DNA of 64,000 nucleotides from Plasmodium coatneyi. Its lineage: Eukaryota > Apicomplexa > Aconoidasida > Haemosporida > Plasmodiidae. Within the stretch, counting starts at the first letter, position 1; each line of letters begins with the position of its first letter. The translations under genes and the position numbers were made by a program. The notes below the pieces were generated by a model. That model worked only from the letters and a program-made list of their open reading frames with translations. It ran no database searches and was not told the origin of the DNA. The stretch spans positions 1,178,001 through 1,242,000 of the forward strand of contig NC_033568.1 of assembly GCF_001680005.1 (NCBI RefSeq), in the 5' to 3' direction. This document shows positions 1 to 10,591 of this stretch, piece by piece.

Positions 1-996
1 GGGGTTATCCCCCCCAAAGAAGGCGCAGATCTGTAACATCGCAACTTTCCAACTTTGCAACTGTCCGTTTGACAAAATTTCTTTTTGGACTTACAAAAAT
101 GTAAAGGGGGAAATGTTCAATGGGTGGTGAGTAGATATGAGGGTGTCTGAAGCACCCGGAAAGGTGGAGGGGGGTTAAATTAAAAATTGCTATGTTGGGG
201 TGTAAGCAAAAATGCAGTGAATCAAGGCTGTTCAGTGTGTGCAGGAGAGCACGCACATACACTCACATGCCTATGGGTAAGCAAGCATGTGTAGTTATAT
301 AGACATATGCACGTGAACACATTTCTTTAATTACAATAATCAGAAAAGAGCAAAATGGATAAATAAATAGTGAGCACCTAAGCAGAAGAGGCACAACACA
401 TGCACAGAATTGGGGGATGCAAAAACGGGGCCATTCGTGCAAACGTGTAATTGTTGCTAAGGCACAGATACAAAATTAAAGAAAAGGGATTCTTAACAAA
501 AAAAAAAAAAAAAGAAAAGAAAAAAAGAAAGGGTAGGTTAGTGTAGGGTAGGGTTGGTGTGACAGTAAAAGAACACGAATGGGACGGGTAACCGGACGTG
601 GAGAGAATGAGGAAGATTTATCACACAGGCGTACACCTCCCACACTTGGTCCACTTCGTCCTGGTTTCCGCACAAACGGTTGGCGTGATTCTGGCGCAAG
701 CGTATTTACACGCCCGCCTGCATAGACAATTGACACATATCTGCCACGGGGGAGCAGTCCCCTCAATGGGTGGGGATGCGGAGGTCTCCGTTCTACCCCC
801 AACGGGCGCACACGCATATATATATATGTTATATATATATGTACACATATACGTACATACACACATGCTTGTCGCCTTACCCACGGGAGGTGCAACTCGT
901 GGGTGCAGAAAACTGGAAAGACAAAACACCACAGGGGACGCATGCATATAGGACAACGCATCCAACAGACAGATTAGATGAATTCATTCCTCTGCC
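1..996. other. 3' flank / intergenic spacer
   Basis: No convincing gene is visible. The stretch lies downstream of the minus-strand gene ending at 997 and probably holds its 3' UTR. It contains a poly-A run near 500-515 and a TA/TG microsatellite near 815-865. The overlapping short ORFs on both strands have Cys/His/Tyr-rich, spacer-like composition. Confidence 0.6.
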
Positions 997-3900
997 CTAC
1001 TGCTTAATATACTTGTTACCTTCGTTGTAGTATTGGTGGTTATTTCCGTTGGGGTAGTTCCCATACATGGGGTCATAGTAGTAAGTGCTTCCTCCATTCA
1101 TATAGGTGGTGTTATTCATATACATATCATGAACGTATCCGTCATTCATATAATTAGGGGTGTTCATATAATTGGGGCTGTTCATGTAGTTGGGGTTGTT
1201 TACATAACTAGGGTTGCTGTTCATGCAGTTCGGGTTATTTACATAACTAGGGTTGCTATTCATGCAGTTGGGGTTGTTAAGGTAATTCGGGTTGTTACTG
1301 TAGTTGGGGTCGTTCACGTAAGCGAGGTTGTTCACGTAGCTCGGACCGTTCATGTAGTTCGGGCAATTCTGGGTGCCAAGGCAGTTCCTGTTTCGCATAT
1401 AGTTTGGGTCATTCATGTAGTTCTGGTTTGCCATGTAGTTGGGGTCGCTCAGGTAATTTTGGTTTGCCATGTATCCGTTTGTCATGTAGCTGCCGCCCAT
1501 GTAGTGATCGTTCATGGGGTGGTTCATGTAACGATTGTCATTAAAGAAGGTGGGATTGTCTCCTATGTAGTTGGCGCCACCGGGGGGGTAGAAACTTTCG
1601 GGGTAGTAGAAGTCCCCGCTCCCGTTGCAGTTAACATTGGCGTTACCATTGACATTGCCGTTTGGAATACAGCTACCGTCGTAACCGTAGGCACCCCCAT
1701 ACCCGGCATTGCCACTATTTGGAAAATTACCATCATAGGGTTTCTCCCCATTTGTATATCCATCGTAGCGCTTTTCATTTGGCTGAAATTTCTTGTTCAC
1801 GTCATGAGGACCCATGGCATTCTTCCTACCGTCTCCGAACGGTACCTGCGTGTTGCTACCCATATTAGTACTGCTATGCTCGTCATGACCTTTTTTATAA
1901 TTGAAGGTTTTCCCATTGGCGAATTCATTTCCACCCGCCGCTGAAATGAGTCCTCTATGTTGAGTTGCGTTGTTAACAAAGTCTTCTTTTTTTTTCTTTT
2001 TCATATTTGTATATGTTCCCTTGTGAGCGTATTGCTTGGTGAATGCACTGTTCGTGAACGAATTATTCGTGAATGAATTATTCGTGAATGCACCGTTCGT
2101 GTCGTTTTTGTTAATATTGTTGCTATTGTATTCATTATTCGTGTCATAATTTTGTTGGTTTCTATTTTTTTTTTTTTGGAATGCATTTCCAAAGGGCATA
2201 AAATTGTTATTCGCCTTTTTGCTCTTATCGAGGGAGGGAGTATCTGTTATGTTTACCTTTCCGTCTGTGTTGGACTCAATCTTGCTTTCGTCGTTCTCAT
2301 GGTTGGGTGGGTTCTCCTTTGTTGTGTCGTACTTGTGACTGGGTTCCGCGTGGCTCGTCTTGGGGTATTTCGCTTCATCCCCATCGTGGACGACCTTATT
2401 TTTTCCCTCGCCATGCACACCGCCATGCTTAAATTCGTCGTCCTTACCCTCCTTATCACCCTTTCTATGATCCTGGACCTTTCCACTGTTGTTTTGTTCC
2501 TTCCACTTGGGGGACTTTATTCTTCCCGCGTCCTGGGTAGCCACTAGCTGTATATTCTCACGTGCGGTGGTACCGTTACTTCTCGGATTTGCAACATCCT
2601 TTACACTGATGAAGTTTGAGTTGACCTGGTCCACCACCTCGTTCACAAGGTTACTGCCATCCTGAGCTCGGCTTATCCTATCCGTCCCCTTACCAACGTA
2701 ACTCTTTCCATACTTTGTGTCATTTCCGTATTTCCCCTGTTGGACGTTCTTCCCATTTGGCATATATTTCTCCCTCTCCTTTTTACTCTCTTTGTAATAC
2801 CTATTGTAATTATTACTATTATTGTGATCATCCCACCTTCTTTCGTTTTTTTCATTTTCATACGAGAATGTATCATCAGCGTTGTCCTGTTTTCCTTTTT
2901 CTCCGTAACTGTCTGTGTGGTCATAGGTCCTCACATTATGCTCTTTGCTTTTCTTTTTATAGCTTCCCCTTCCTGTATCGTTTCCCTTCGCTTGTTCATC
3001 ATTGCTGTTTTGATATTTGGCATCAGGGTTCTTCTCCTCAGTGGCTCCTCTTCCTGGGGGCACATATCTGGGTGATTTATCTGCAGCGTTTTCCCTACTG
3101 ACATATTTCTCTTTCTTCTTCTTCGCGGTTTCTTCCTCCCCCTTATGTTGCATACTGTTTTCCCTCTTTATTTCGCTCTTTTGCTTAAATCCGTCTGTGT
3201 TGCTGCTGGTACTGTTTATATATTTCCTGGAGGAACTGTACTTGTATTCGTTTTTTTCCCTCTCTGTTGAGGTTCTGTTTTCCCTGAGGAAACCCCTACC
3301 ACCAGGATTGTAGTTCTTATCATGGGTGTGCTCATCATTGTGTGGTTTTTCTGGGCCCTTCCTCTCACTGTCATTATATGCGTGGTGGTAGTTTCTGCTG
3401 TAATGGCCAATTCCGGCGTGGCCATTACTGTTGCTGTAGTTGTTGTTCGTAGTGGAGGCAACATTGGAGGGGGCATTAGCGCCTGACGGAGGTCCTGCAT
3501 ATTTGTTTTTCGAAGCATACGTCTTCCTTGCGTAATCTGTATTGCCACTATTTGCATGCGCGTAGGAACTGGCGTTGTTGTAATTTTCCTCATATGTGTA
3601 GTTCCTTCTACCATTGTATTTCTTTTTTAAACTCGATTGGGTAGCATAGCTTTCGTCCTTCAAATAGACGAATCGCGTTCCTTGGTATTTGCTCGAGGCT
3701 CCCCGATCGTTCATTATTTGGTTGTTATTACTGTTGCTGTAGCTCGTCTTGGATTTGTAGGGCGGTACGTATTTCTTTCCTTCGGAGCTGTTTTGAGTTG
3801 CCTTTGCGAATTCTTTTTTTTCCTTCCCGTCTGATCTTTTTATGCTTGTTGGAGGGTTGCATTGGGCTTGGCTTGGCTCCGCCTCTTCTTTCACATTTTT

Positions 3901-5373
3901 AGCGATAAGAACATCCTCTCTTTTGTCTTCTTTCATGTCACCCCCTCCGTGTGCACTTTTGTTCCTTCCCTTCTCCGCCTTCATTTCATCCTGTTGACTT
4001 TTTCGTTGTCCCTCCTTGGTAACCTTCGGCGATGCTTCGCTGCGTTCACCCGCATCATTGGTTGGAGGCGCTCCATCCGGGGCAAGCGCATCAACGACTT
4101 CGGCCACCAATCCGTCAGCCTCATCATCAGCTGGCTTGCTACTTTCACTTGGAATCATTTCGTCCTTTTCATTTTTATATCTCTTGAGCAGCGTCTGTTT
4201 TTTTGTTTTCTTTTCCGAATTGTTCACTTGCGCATATGCGTCTGCTCCGAGGGAGGGCTCCTCATCTGGAGGTGCACCCAAAATGGAGTTGGCACGGTCA
4301 CCATCTGTACCAGGTATGACACCATCACCACCCCCTCCCCCTGTGTCTTCTCCCTTCCTTCCTAAGTCATCCTTCTCGATGAACTTGCCCACCTTGACTT
4401 TATCAGCACACAAATCCGACTGCTTCTTCTCATAGGAGTTGTTTGTTCTATTGTCCCGTTTCCCAATGGGCATTTTCCCTTTGGCAGATTCACTATAGTA
4501 CTTATTATTGTAATTAAAAACTTTGGACTCTTTTCCTCTTCTATTATCATAGTAGTAATTATCCTTGCTATTATTTTTATAGGATAAGGAGTAGCTATTT
4601 TTATCGTGTTTGTTGTTTTTGGATCCATAATACCTGTTACTATACATACCATTACTGTACATTCCGCTGCTGTATATTCCATTGCTATACATGCCATTAC
4701 TGTACATTCCATTGCTGTACTTTTTGTTGTGATTTCTTTCCTTCCCATAATATTCCTCGTATTTATAATCGTAAAAAAGATCATGCTTCCACCTTTTTTC
4801 ATCTATGTAAGACATTTTATTATTTGCTGTTTTTTTTTTTTCATTGGCTTTTTTCTTTCCTTTATTATCATTATTTTCGAATCTGTTATCGTGTAGGAAA
4901 TACCTTGCTTCCTTGGGCACATAACATGGGTCTTCTCTCATTTTGTCCTTCACAGACAAGGGTTTATTTTCTGCCCTTCCGGATGGGAGCTTCCCCGACG
5001 GAGTTCTACTTTCGCGGGTTTTTAACTTACTATCATCGTCATTGGTGTGGTTGACTTCTTCCACACCGATTACACCATTCGCACCGTTCGCATTGGTGAC
5101 ATTTTCCTGATCCTTCCCCTTTGGGTGGCCTATTCGGCTTGGCTTCCCCCCCTGCTGGCCATCCTGCACAGTGCGGGAATTTGTTTTCTCCTTCCTGTGC
5201 TTCTTATCGTCGTCCTCCTCTTCCTCCTCCTCATTGTAATTTTTACTTGTGTGCCTTGACACTTTTTTTTCGTTTCCGGGATTGTTACTATCACTTATGT
5301 ACGATTTGTATTCATCAAAAACGTTGATTTCTTCCTCGAGAATGAACTCATTTCTCATATTCTTTACGTCCAT
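997..5373 (-). CDS. Asn/Tyr-rich protein with Btz (Barentsz/MLN51/CASC3 SELOR) domain
   Basis: This is a single-exon protein of 1458 residues starting at the only sensible ATG, which follows a long T tract on the plus strand. Most of it is Asn/Lys/Ser-rich low complexity. Around residues 147-212 there is a compact conserved-looking block: DPCYVPKEARYFLHDNR, then about 30 residues of Lys-rich linker, then DEKRWKHDLF. This is the two-part signature of the Btz/SELOR domain of CASC3/MLN51: xPxYxPxxxxFFxHDxR followed by WxHDxF. In the human protein an aromatic in the first part and the Trp in the second contact eIF4A3; here F159 and W195 are retained. Inference: the product is the parasite's Barentsz-like exon-junction-complex subunit or a relative. 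Other segments are an acidic stretch (48-56), two YVPP motifs, a 5-residue MYSNG-type repeat just after the Btz block, FTNNS repeats, and a long NYMN-type repeat at the C terminus. I know of no prior annotation beyond 'conserved protein', so the function rests on motif reading alone. Confidence 0.75.
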   Translation of the reverse strand: MDVKNMRNEFILEEEINVFDEYKSYISDSNNPGNEKKVSRHTSKNYNEEEEEEDDDKKHRKEKTNSRTVQDGQQGGKPSRIGHPKGKDQENVTNANGANGVIGVEEVNHTNDDDSKLKTRESRTPSGKLPSGRAENKPLSVKDKMREDPCYVPKEARYFLHDNRFENNDNKGKKKANEKKKTANNKMSYIDEKRWKHDLFYDYKYEEYYGKERNHNKKYSNGMYSNGMYSNGIYSSGMYSNGMYSNRYYGSKNNKHDKNSYSLSYKNNSKDNYYYDNRRGKESKVFNYNNKYYSESAKGKMPIGKRDNRTNNSYEKKQSDLCADKVKVGKFIEKDDLGRKGEDTGGGGGDGVIPGTDGDRANSILGAPPDEEPSLGADAYAQVNNSEKKTKKQTLLKRYKNEKDEMIPSESSKPADDEADGLVAEVVDALAPDGAPPTNDAGERSEASPKVTKEGQRKSQQDEMKAEKGRNKSAHGGGDMKEDKREDVLIAKNVKEEAEPSQAQCNPPTSIKRSDGKEKKEFAKATQNSSEGKKYVPPYKSKTSYSNSNNNQIMNDRGASSKYQGTRFVYLKDESYATQSSLKKKYNGRRNYTYEENYNNASSYAHANSGNTDYARKTYASKNKYAGPPSGANAPSNVASTTNNNYSNSNGHAGIGHYSRNYHHAYNDSERKGPEKPHNDEHTHDKNYNPGGRGFLRENRTSTEREKNEYKYSSSRKYINSTSSNTDGFKQKSEIKRENSMQHKGEEETAKKKKEKYVSRENAADKSPRYVPPGRGATEEKNPDAKYQNSNDEQAKGNDTGRGSYKKKSKEHNVRTYDHTDSYGEKGKQDNADDTFSYENEKNERRWDDHNNSNNYNRYYKESKKEREKYMPNGKNVQQGKYGNDTKYGKSYVGKGTDRISRAQDGSNLVNEVVDQVNSNFISVKDVANPRSNGTTARENIQLVATQDAGRIKSPKWKEQNNSGKVQDHRKGDKEGKDDEFKHGGVHGEGKNKVVHDGDEAKYPKTSHAEPSHKYDTTKENPPNHENDESKIESNTDGKVNITDTPSLDKSKKANNNFMPFGNAFQKKKNRNQQNYDTNNEYNSNNINKNDTNGAFTNNSFTNNSFTNSAFTKQYAHKGTYTNMKKKKKEDFVNNATQHRGLISAAGGNEFANGKTFNYKKGHDEHSSTNMGSNTQVPFGDGRKNAMGPHDVNKKFQPNEKRYDGYTNGEKPYDGNFPNSGNAGYGGAYGYDGSCIPNGNVNGNANVNCNGSGDFYYPESFYPPGGANYIGDNPTFFNDNRYMNHPMNDHYMGGSYMTNGYMANQNYLSDPNYMANQNYMNDPNYMRNRNCLGTQNCPNYMNGPSYVNNLAYVNDPNYSNNPNYLNNPNCMNSNPSYVNNPNCMNSNPSYVNNPNYMNSPNYMNTPNYMNDGYVHDMYMNNTTYMNGGSTYYYDPMYGNYPNGNNHQYYNEGNKYIKQ
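1091..1492 (-). repeat. C-terminal NYMNDP/SYVNNP tandem repeat
   Basis: The last ~140 residues of the Btz-like protein are imperfect 8-10 residue units of the kind N-P-N-Y-M-N or N-P-S-Y-V-N, visible in DNA as recurring tcatgtagttggggt-like units about 24-30 bp apart. Two adjacent copies of a longer unit (CMNSNPSYVNNPN) are almost identical, indicating recent slippage. The composition (Asn, Tyr, Met, Pro) is prion-like. Confidence 0.85.
4624..4719 (-). repeat. 15-bp in-frame repeat (MYSNG)
   Basis: Six 15-bp units encode YSNGM-type pentapeptides with single substitutions (SNGI, SSGM, SNRY). They sit directly after the Btz-like block and are followed by a Lys/Asn/Tyr-rich stretch. Confidence 0.85.
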
Positions 5374-7700
5374 TTTTTTTTTTTTTTTTTTTTTTATACG
5401 TTACGGGGGATACGCTAACCTACATATATATATGCTTCTATATATATACTTGCAAGTGTGCTCTTAGCTTGTCCCGCCTCTTTACAACTTTTTAATTTTC
5501 TAAATGTGCCAAGTGTGCACACACATGTATGCTCATGTGTGGATGCAGCTTTTTTCGTTTTTACGCCTCAGCGATTTTAACAATGAGCTTGTGCAATGTG
5601 CAGTTGCACGTGGTGAATGCGGCGTACACAAGTGTGGTGCCTTTTCGCGCGCTCCCTTTTGATGTTAATTTTTTCTATGTTATTTCTTTTTTTCTTCCCC
5701 AATGCTTAATTCTAGAAGTTTTTTAAAATGGCGTGAAAAACACCAATTTTGTCTATTCACAATACGTGGGGGATGCAAAAATGGGAAAATTGCAATGACG
5801 GGGGGTGGGTTCCAAATATGTACACATGCCTGCACAAGTTTTAGCGTGCGTACCTTCGCAGGAGCCTTTTTGCTAGTTTTCCTGCACTGGCACGCGCGTT
5901 CGAAGTTTTACATAATTTTGTTAATTTCCTGCTGCCTATATACGACTGCAGTGGGCTGAGGACATATTTAGACGATTATACAATTGAAAATGTTAAATGG
6001 ACAAAAGACGCAGCGGCTGCTTTGGAACTAATTCAAAGGTACTTGTGTATGGATGAACAGGGCTGGTCGTACACATTGTACGATGATAAACAGGCGCGTG
6101 AAAACTGTGAGCACGCCCCGAGAGGTGTTAAAAAAAAATCGAAGGTGCCAGGGAAGCTTACGCGCATGCAAGGGTAAAGAAAAAAAGGAAAGAAAAAGAA
6201 AAAAAATAACGCACAAGTTAAATGCATGAGCACGATGAGTGAGCGCCTACGTGGAGGCTTATGCCAAACTTAAGCGATCCCTGTGAGCTAGTGGCCATGC
6301 TATATTATATGCACGTAAGGAAGTGTCCGCCCGCAGGTACGTAATATACAAGAAAATGGTACGCATGCCAGAACGCGGATGTATAAAAATGCGAACGCGT
6401 GGAAATAAACAAAAATGGAAGTAAACAAGAGGCAAATAAAAAAGGGGGAAACAAAAGGGAAATGCCCTTTTTTTTTTTTAAATTTTGTTACAAATGAGGA
6501 ATGGGGAAAAAAGGCATCGCGCAGAAGGAAGGGAAAAAAAAAAATGCTGCACGTTATTGGGCTTCCTGGAATGGAAATCCAAATGAGAAAAGGGTTACGA
6601 TGGAATTTACGCAAGGGAGTATATACGTATGCATGTTCACGCGTGAAACGTGGTAAATAAACGAATAGGAAAAATTATATATAAAAAGTTATGTACATGT
6701 ATGTATATATATACGTATGTATGGGCTTAGTAATGTATGCGTAAATCCATTAGGTATAAAAAACGCCTTCTTTGGCTTTGCTTAATATTGCTTACAATTA
6801 AAAATTTCTTGCGCACGGGTTTAAAAAAAATACAGCGAATGTGCATTTTATTGAAGGGTTTGAGGTTTGGCTTACTCTGCCGCTGGGTATAGCGTATTTT
6901 TTATCGTTTGCAAGAGAATGCTTCAAACTGGAGCGGGTGAAAAAAAACTGACGTGCTGTTAGCGACGCGCGCGGATATTTGTGCATAACATACGTAAAGC
7001 AAAATTGCATAATGACGAATAATGCGCAGTGCGTGACGCGAGTAAAATGGCCGAGCTTTGCCCGCCAAAAGGTAATAATAATATTTTAATTACATAAAAT
7101 GGAAGAACTAACTTTTTTTTTCCTTCTTTAAACACTTTGCTATGTATTTTTGCTCGTTTTGCAAAAGGAACAAGGAAAAAAATGCTTTAAGCCGGAGAAG
7201 GGGCTAAGAAATATCACGAATTCATCATGTACGCCAAAAAAAAAGAGGAAAGGATAAAGGGCATTTTTTTTTTTTGTCATGATATATAGGGAAAAAAACG
7301 TTAAGGCCCTCACGTGCCTTCGGCATACACTGCAGGGGGGAAACGAGCAGCACGTGGTGGTACTCCTCTGTGCACATGTATGTTTACCCCCGCATGGGCA
7401 CTAATACATGCATGCACCCTTGTGTACGACTCTGTACTTCACGTATGCCTGCCGGCATACACACGAACGAGCGAGTTGCGGGCACGTCGTCAACCCCCCA
7501 CAGGAACTTCACAATCGCAGCATGCGAACGTGTGAACGCGGCAGAATACATGAAAATGGGCAAAAGGGACCAACACACATATAATAACACCAGTTCGGAA
7601 AAAAAAAAGAGAAAAAACAAACATTAAAAAAAAAAATGGTGAATAATAAAACACTCGTTTTGATAATACAATCGTTCAGCCAGTGAATTTCAAAGGTATT
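5374..7700. other. Intergenic spacer, divergent promoter region
   Basis: About 2.3 kb upstream of the minus-strand Btz-like gene. It contains poly-T/poly-A tracts (around 5374-5394, 6469-6480, 7264-7275) and TA-rich simple sequence (around 6675-6720). No ORF here has convincing coding character. Confidence 0.55.
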
Positions 7701-8072
7701 ATGAAAAAAAAAAAAAGAAAGAAGTTTCCGCGTGCAAGGGTTCGAAAGAGGAATGATAAAAAAAGTGAAAAATATGTCACACCCGTTAGAACTGAATTTA
7801 TAAAATTAAAACAAAAAATTGAACATTTTCAAGTTGAGGACCAAAAAAAAAAAAAAAGCAAAAAAAATAAAGTGAAAAAAAAATACACTACAGAGAGGTT
7901 AACAGAAGGGGGTGTAAGGTCGTGCTGGGCTAAGTATAAAAAGTGTGAACACGCGGGGTGCAAAAAGAGGAAAATGGAAAGAAGCACAATGAAAAAAAAA
8001 AAAAAAAAAATGAAAAATATGGCGAAAAATACGAGAAATGAGTATGTCCCTACGCATACATTCCCTCATTAG
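7701..8072 (+). CDS. Candidate Lys-rich small protein or first exon
   Basis: An ATG following an AT-rich leader opens a frame starting MKKKKRKKFPRARVRKRND. About 72 residues look genuinely coding: basic, with a short amphipathic segment (TEFIKLKQKIEHFQVED). A good donor-like GTAAGG follows at about 7915. The remainder of the open frame to 8072 is poorer and may be intron. Coding-like phrases further right on the same strand (around 8330-8550) could be later exons, but I could not join them in phase. The basic composition suggests a ribosome-biogenesis or nucleolar factor, which is a guess. It could also be a chance ORF in A-rich sequence. Confidence 0.35.
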   Translation: MKKKKRKKFPRARVRKRNDKKSEKYVTPVRTEFIKLKQKIEHFQVEDQKKKKSKKNKVKKKYTTERLTEGGVRSCWAKYKKCEHAGCKKRKMERSTMKKKKKKMKNMAKNTRNEYVPTHTFPH

Positions 8073-8723
8073 GTATTCGCTCCGTTAGAGGAAATGATAT
8101 ATGGCCCTCCTCTGTCGCGTACCAGATGGGGAGGTGTAAAATGTTGCGGTGTATGTTGCGTGCGTCATGCCGCTACTAACACATTAGGGGTGTTTCCCCT
8201 CGGGACCCACCTCCCTTCGCAACGTCAACAAATGGTTATGTCTGTTTTTTTGCCAACACAGTTTTTTTTCGTTCTTTACTGTTGCGAAGCTCCACTCATG
8301 CGAAGTTGAAAAGTGGTCCCTATCGATCCGCAGGAGAATCTTCCGCAGTGTGATGCTTTACACAGGAGCTCATTACAGATCACGATTTGGTTTTTCTTCT
8401 TTTCATTCCGTTTTACGTTTTCTTTGGCAATTTCCCCCCCACACACACTTGCTTCAATGAGTCGTATGCCTCCTACTGCGCAATTGTGCGTGCTGTGCAG
8501 CATATGCCGGCTGGCTTCCCGAATAGCCTTCATATGACCTCCCCACGGTGATCCCGTTTAGGATCGTTATGGAAAGATAACGTTAACACACGTGGCTGCC
8601 TAACGGAGTAATGAATTGCCGCATGTGGAGCTTAACGGGAGGGATATTCCTACACCCACTTGAAATATTACATGCCTTTCTGCATTTGCACATTGGATGG
8701 GATATGACCCTGCGTGGTTATTA

Positions 8724-8756
<33 letters not shown>

Positions 8757-9586
8757 CATTTTTTGGAGGGAAGTTTCCCATCGTTGCTTATTTTAAAGTG
8801 AAGCCCCAATTGATGGCTTTGCCTGGATATTCCTCTGTTCACATGGGGTGTGTACGTGGGGTGGGTTATTATCCCGTTCTGTTGGCATACGAACGCACAC
8901 ATAGGAAGGTTTGCATGAACATCCGTCCATTTTTACATTGCGGAGAAGAGGTGTAACCATTCTTATGTGGCTGCTAATAATGCGCCATTCCGATAGGAAA
9001 CATATCCCCCCACAAATGAGTGAACCTCCAAATGGATTCACACATGGGGTAACTCTGCACAACAAAGCAGTAAATAAAAATGTGCATTTACGAAATCGCA
9101 TTAGCCGTGGGTTTTCATATGAAACAATGCCTTTTATAATATGGGTGTTGATTTTTAATAATGTAAAAACACATATTCTGTTGATAATTATGAAAAGAGG
9201 GATGGAGAAGGAAGAGAGAGGAAAGAAAAAGTATGGATACAGAAAAGTATACATAGACGTATGCGCACACGCTATGGCCGTAATTATACACTGCAAAGTG
9301 GAATGTCGTTTGGTGAAAAGGCATATATAGGAAGTTCCACCTGTACCAAATAAGACTAAAAATGGTGTACACGCATCCACGTATGAAGGTATGTAAGAGA
9401 GTATTCTACAGGCCCGGGGTTCACGTGCGCTGGTGCATAAGGACAGGTGTGATATGTATACGTACATGCGAACTGACGCTAAAAAAAAAAAGGGTAAGGG
9501 AACTTCTGCGTGATGATTAGAAGTCCATCTAAGCATATTTTTCACTCTGTTTTTCTTCACGCCACCTATTTTCAGCCCGCTCTACC
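8073..9586. other. Intergenic spacer with one long T tract
   Basis: Holds an uninterrupted run of about 29 T at 8728-8756 and otherwise mixed sequence. Possible late exons of the preceding small gene lie at 8330-8550. A 255-codon open frame on the minus strand (8793-9560) has Cys/Phe/Ile/Thr-rich, unstructured composition, and I do not believe it is coding. The right end is probably the 3' UTR of the KH gene. Confidence 0.5.
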
Positions 9587-10591
9587 TCACGCGTCGCACT
9601 TCACCTGCATGGTCCGCAGCTGCATGTAGACCGACTCCAACCTCTGCAACAATAAAACATGCGCAGCATGAACCGCCGCAACAGTTCCCATAATTCTGAC
9701 TTTCCGGTCAGCAGTCCCGGGTATTAATTCGCCCTTTCTGCTTATCCTAATTTGCGCACCTGTGCTGTTCATGATGTTAGTGAGTCTAGCTCCATTTTTC
9801 CCAATAACTGATCCAATAAACTCATCCGGAATTTGAATTGAAATTTCGCAAGGTAAGTTAAACAAGTCTCGACTTTGCCTCATTAGTGAATTCATCATAT
9901 TAACATCCACATACTGTTCATGCTGGAAAACGCCATACTGTTGTGGTACCACATACCCATTTAAAGGGACTTGATTTACAAAGTTTTGAGACAAGGAAGA
10001 TCTACCATTCATGTTTGTATCTTTATTGTATATGACGTTTAAGAGGTCTTTTAAATTGGGGTCGTTTTGAATTGAGTTAGTAACTTTTATAGCTGTGTCA
10101 CTAATGGATTCAAATGGTCCTATTATTGATATGATCCGTTCGTTTAATCCATCCTCTCGGCTGGATATCTGTATCTTTGCTCCCGTTGAGTCTTGAAGTT
10201 GTTTTATTTGTTGACCTCCTTTTCCTATAATTGCACTGGCTGCTGATTTGGGTATTACAATTCTACAGGTGTACTTTGGAACTGTATTCATATTTTGCTT
10301 GTCTTGAAAATTCTGAGCTGTTATTTGGCGTATTTTATCGAGGATTATCAGTAGGGCGTTATTTATTTGGTCCTGCTTTCCACAAAGGACAAGTACTCTT
10401 TCCTGTGTATTGGGAAAATATGAATTCGTGGGGGATAGCTTCAGGCTGCATCCTGTTTTGTTCTCTATGCTTGTTATAATGGATCCGTTCTTCCCTATGA
10501 CTGATCCTGCAACGAGGTTGTTCACAAGCATTTTCACGAAGCACAACTGGCTCGTCCCTTTGTTCTTCTCGCCCTGATTGTTTTCTTCCAT
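9587..10591 (-). CDS. Triple-KH RNA-binding protein (Nova/PCBP-like)
   Basis: A 334-residue protein. The open frame continues upstream to about 10870, but that extension has no ATG; the first ATG gives MEENNQGEKNKG, so I start there. Three KH domains are clear. KH1 (about residues 14-90) carries VAGSVIGKNGSIITSIENKTG, KH2 (about 105-180) SAIIGKGGQQIKQLQDSTGA, and KH3 (about 250-325) GSVIGKNGARLTNIMNSTGA. Each has the GxxG loop that grips single-stranded RNA, so all three look functional. This three-KH layout, with a longer linker between KH2 and KH3, matches Nova and poly(C)-binding proteins, which regulate splicing, mRNA stability or translation. From memory the P. falciparum orthologue is annotated as an RNA-binding protein Nova-1 of similar length. 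It is a single exon with a long 5' spacer. Confidence 0.92.
   Translation of the reverse strand: MEENNQGEKNKGTSQLCFVKMLVNNLVAGSVIGKNGSIITSIENKTGCSLKLSPTNSYFPNTQERVLVLCGKQDQINNALLIILDKIRQITAQNFQDKQNMNTVPKYTCRIVIPKSAASAIIGKGGQQIKQLQDSTGAKIQISSREDGLNERIISIIGPFESISDTAIKVTNSIQNDPNLKDLLNVIYNKDTNMNGRSSLSQNFVNQVPLNGYVVPQQYGVFQHEQYVDVNMMNSLMRQSRDLFNLPCEISIQIPDEFIGSVIGKNGARLTNIMNSTGAQIRISRKGELIPGTADRKVRIMGTVAAVHAAHVLLLQRLESVYMQLRTMQVKCDA

Noticed and set aside
1033..1944. 303-codon plus-strand ORF opposite the Btz-like gene
   Set aside because: It is the antisense reading of the NYMN repeat (Val/Ile/His-rich), with no independent coding features.
8793..9560. 255-codon minus-strand ORF in a spacer
   Set aside because: Cys/Phe/Ile/Thr-rich, no domain and no good start context. 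Composition matches other chance ORFs in the spacers.
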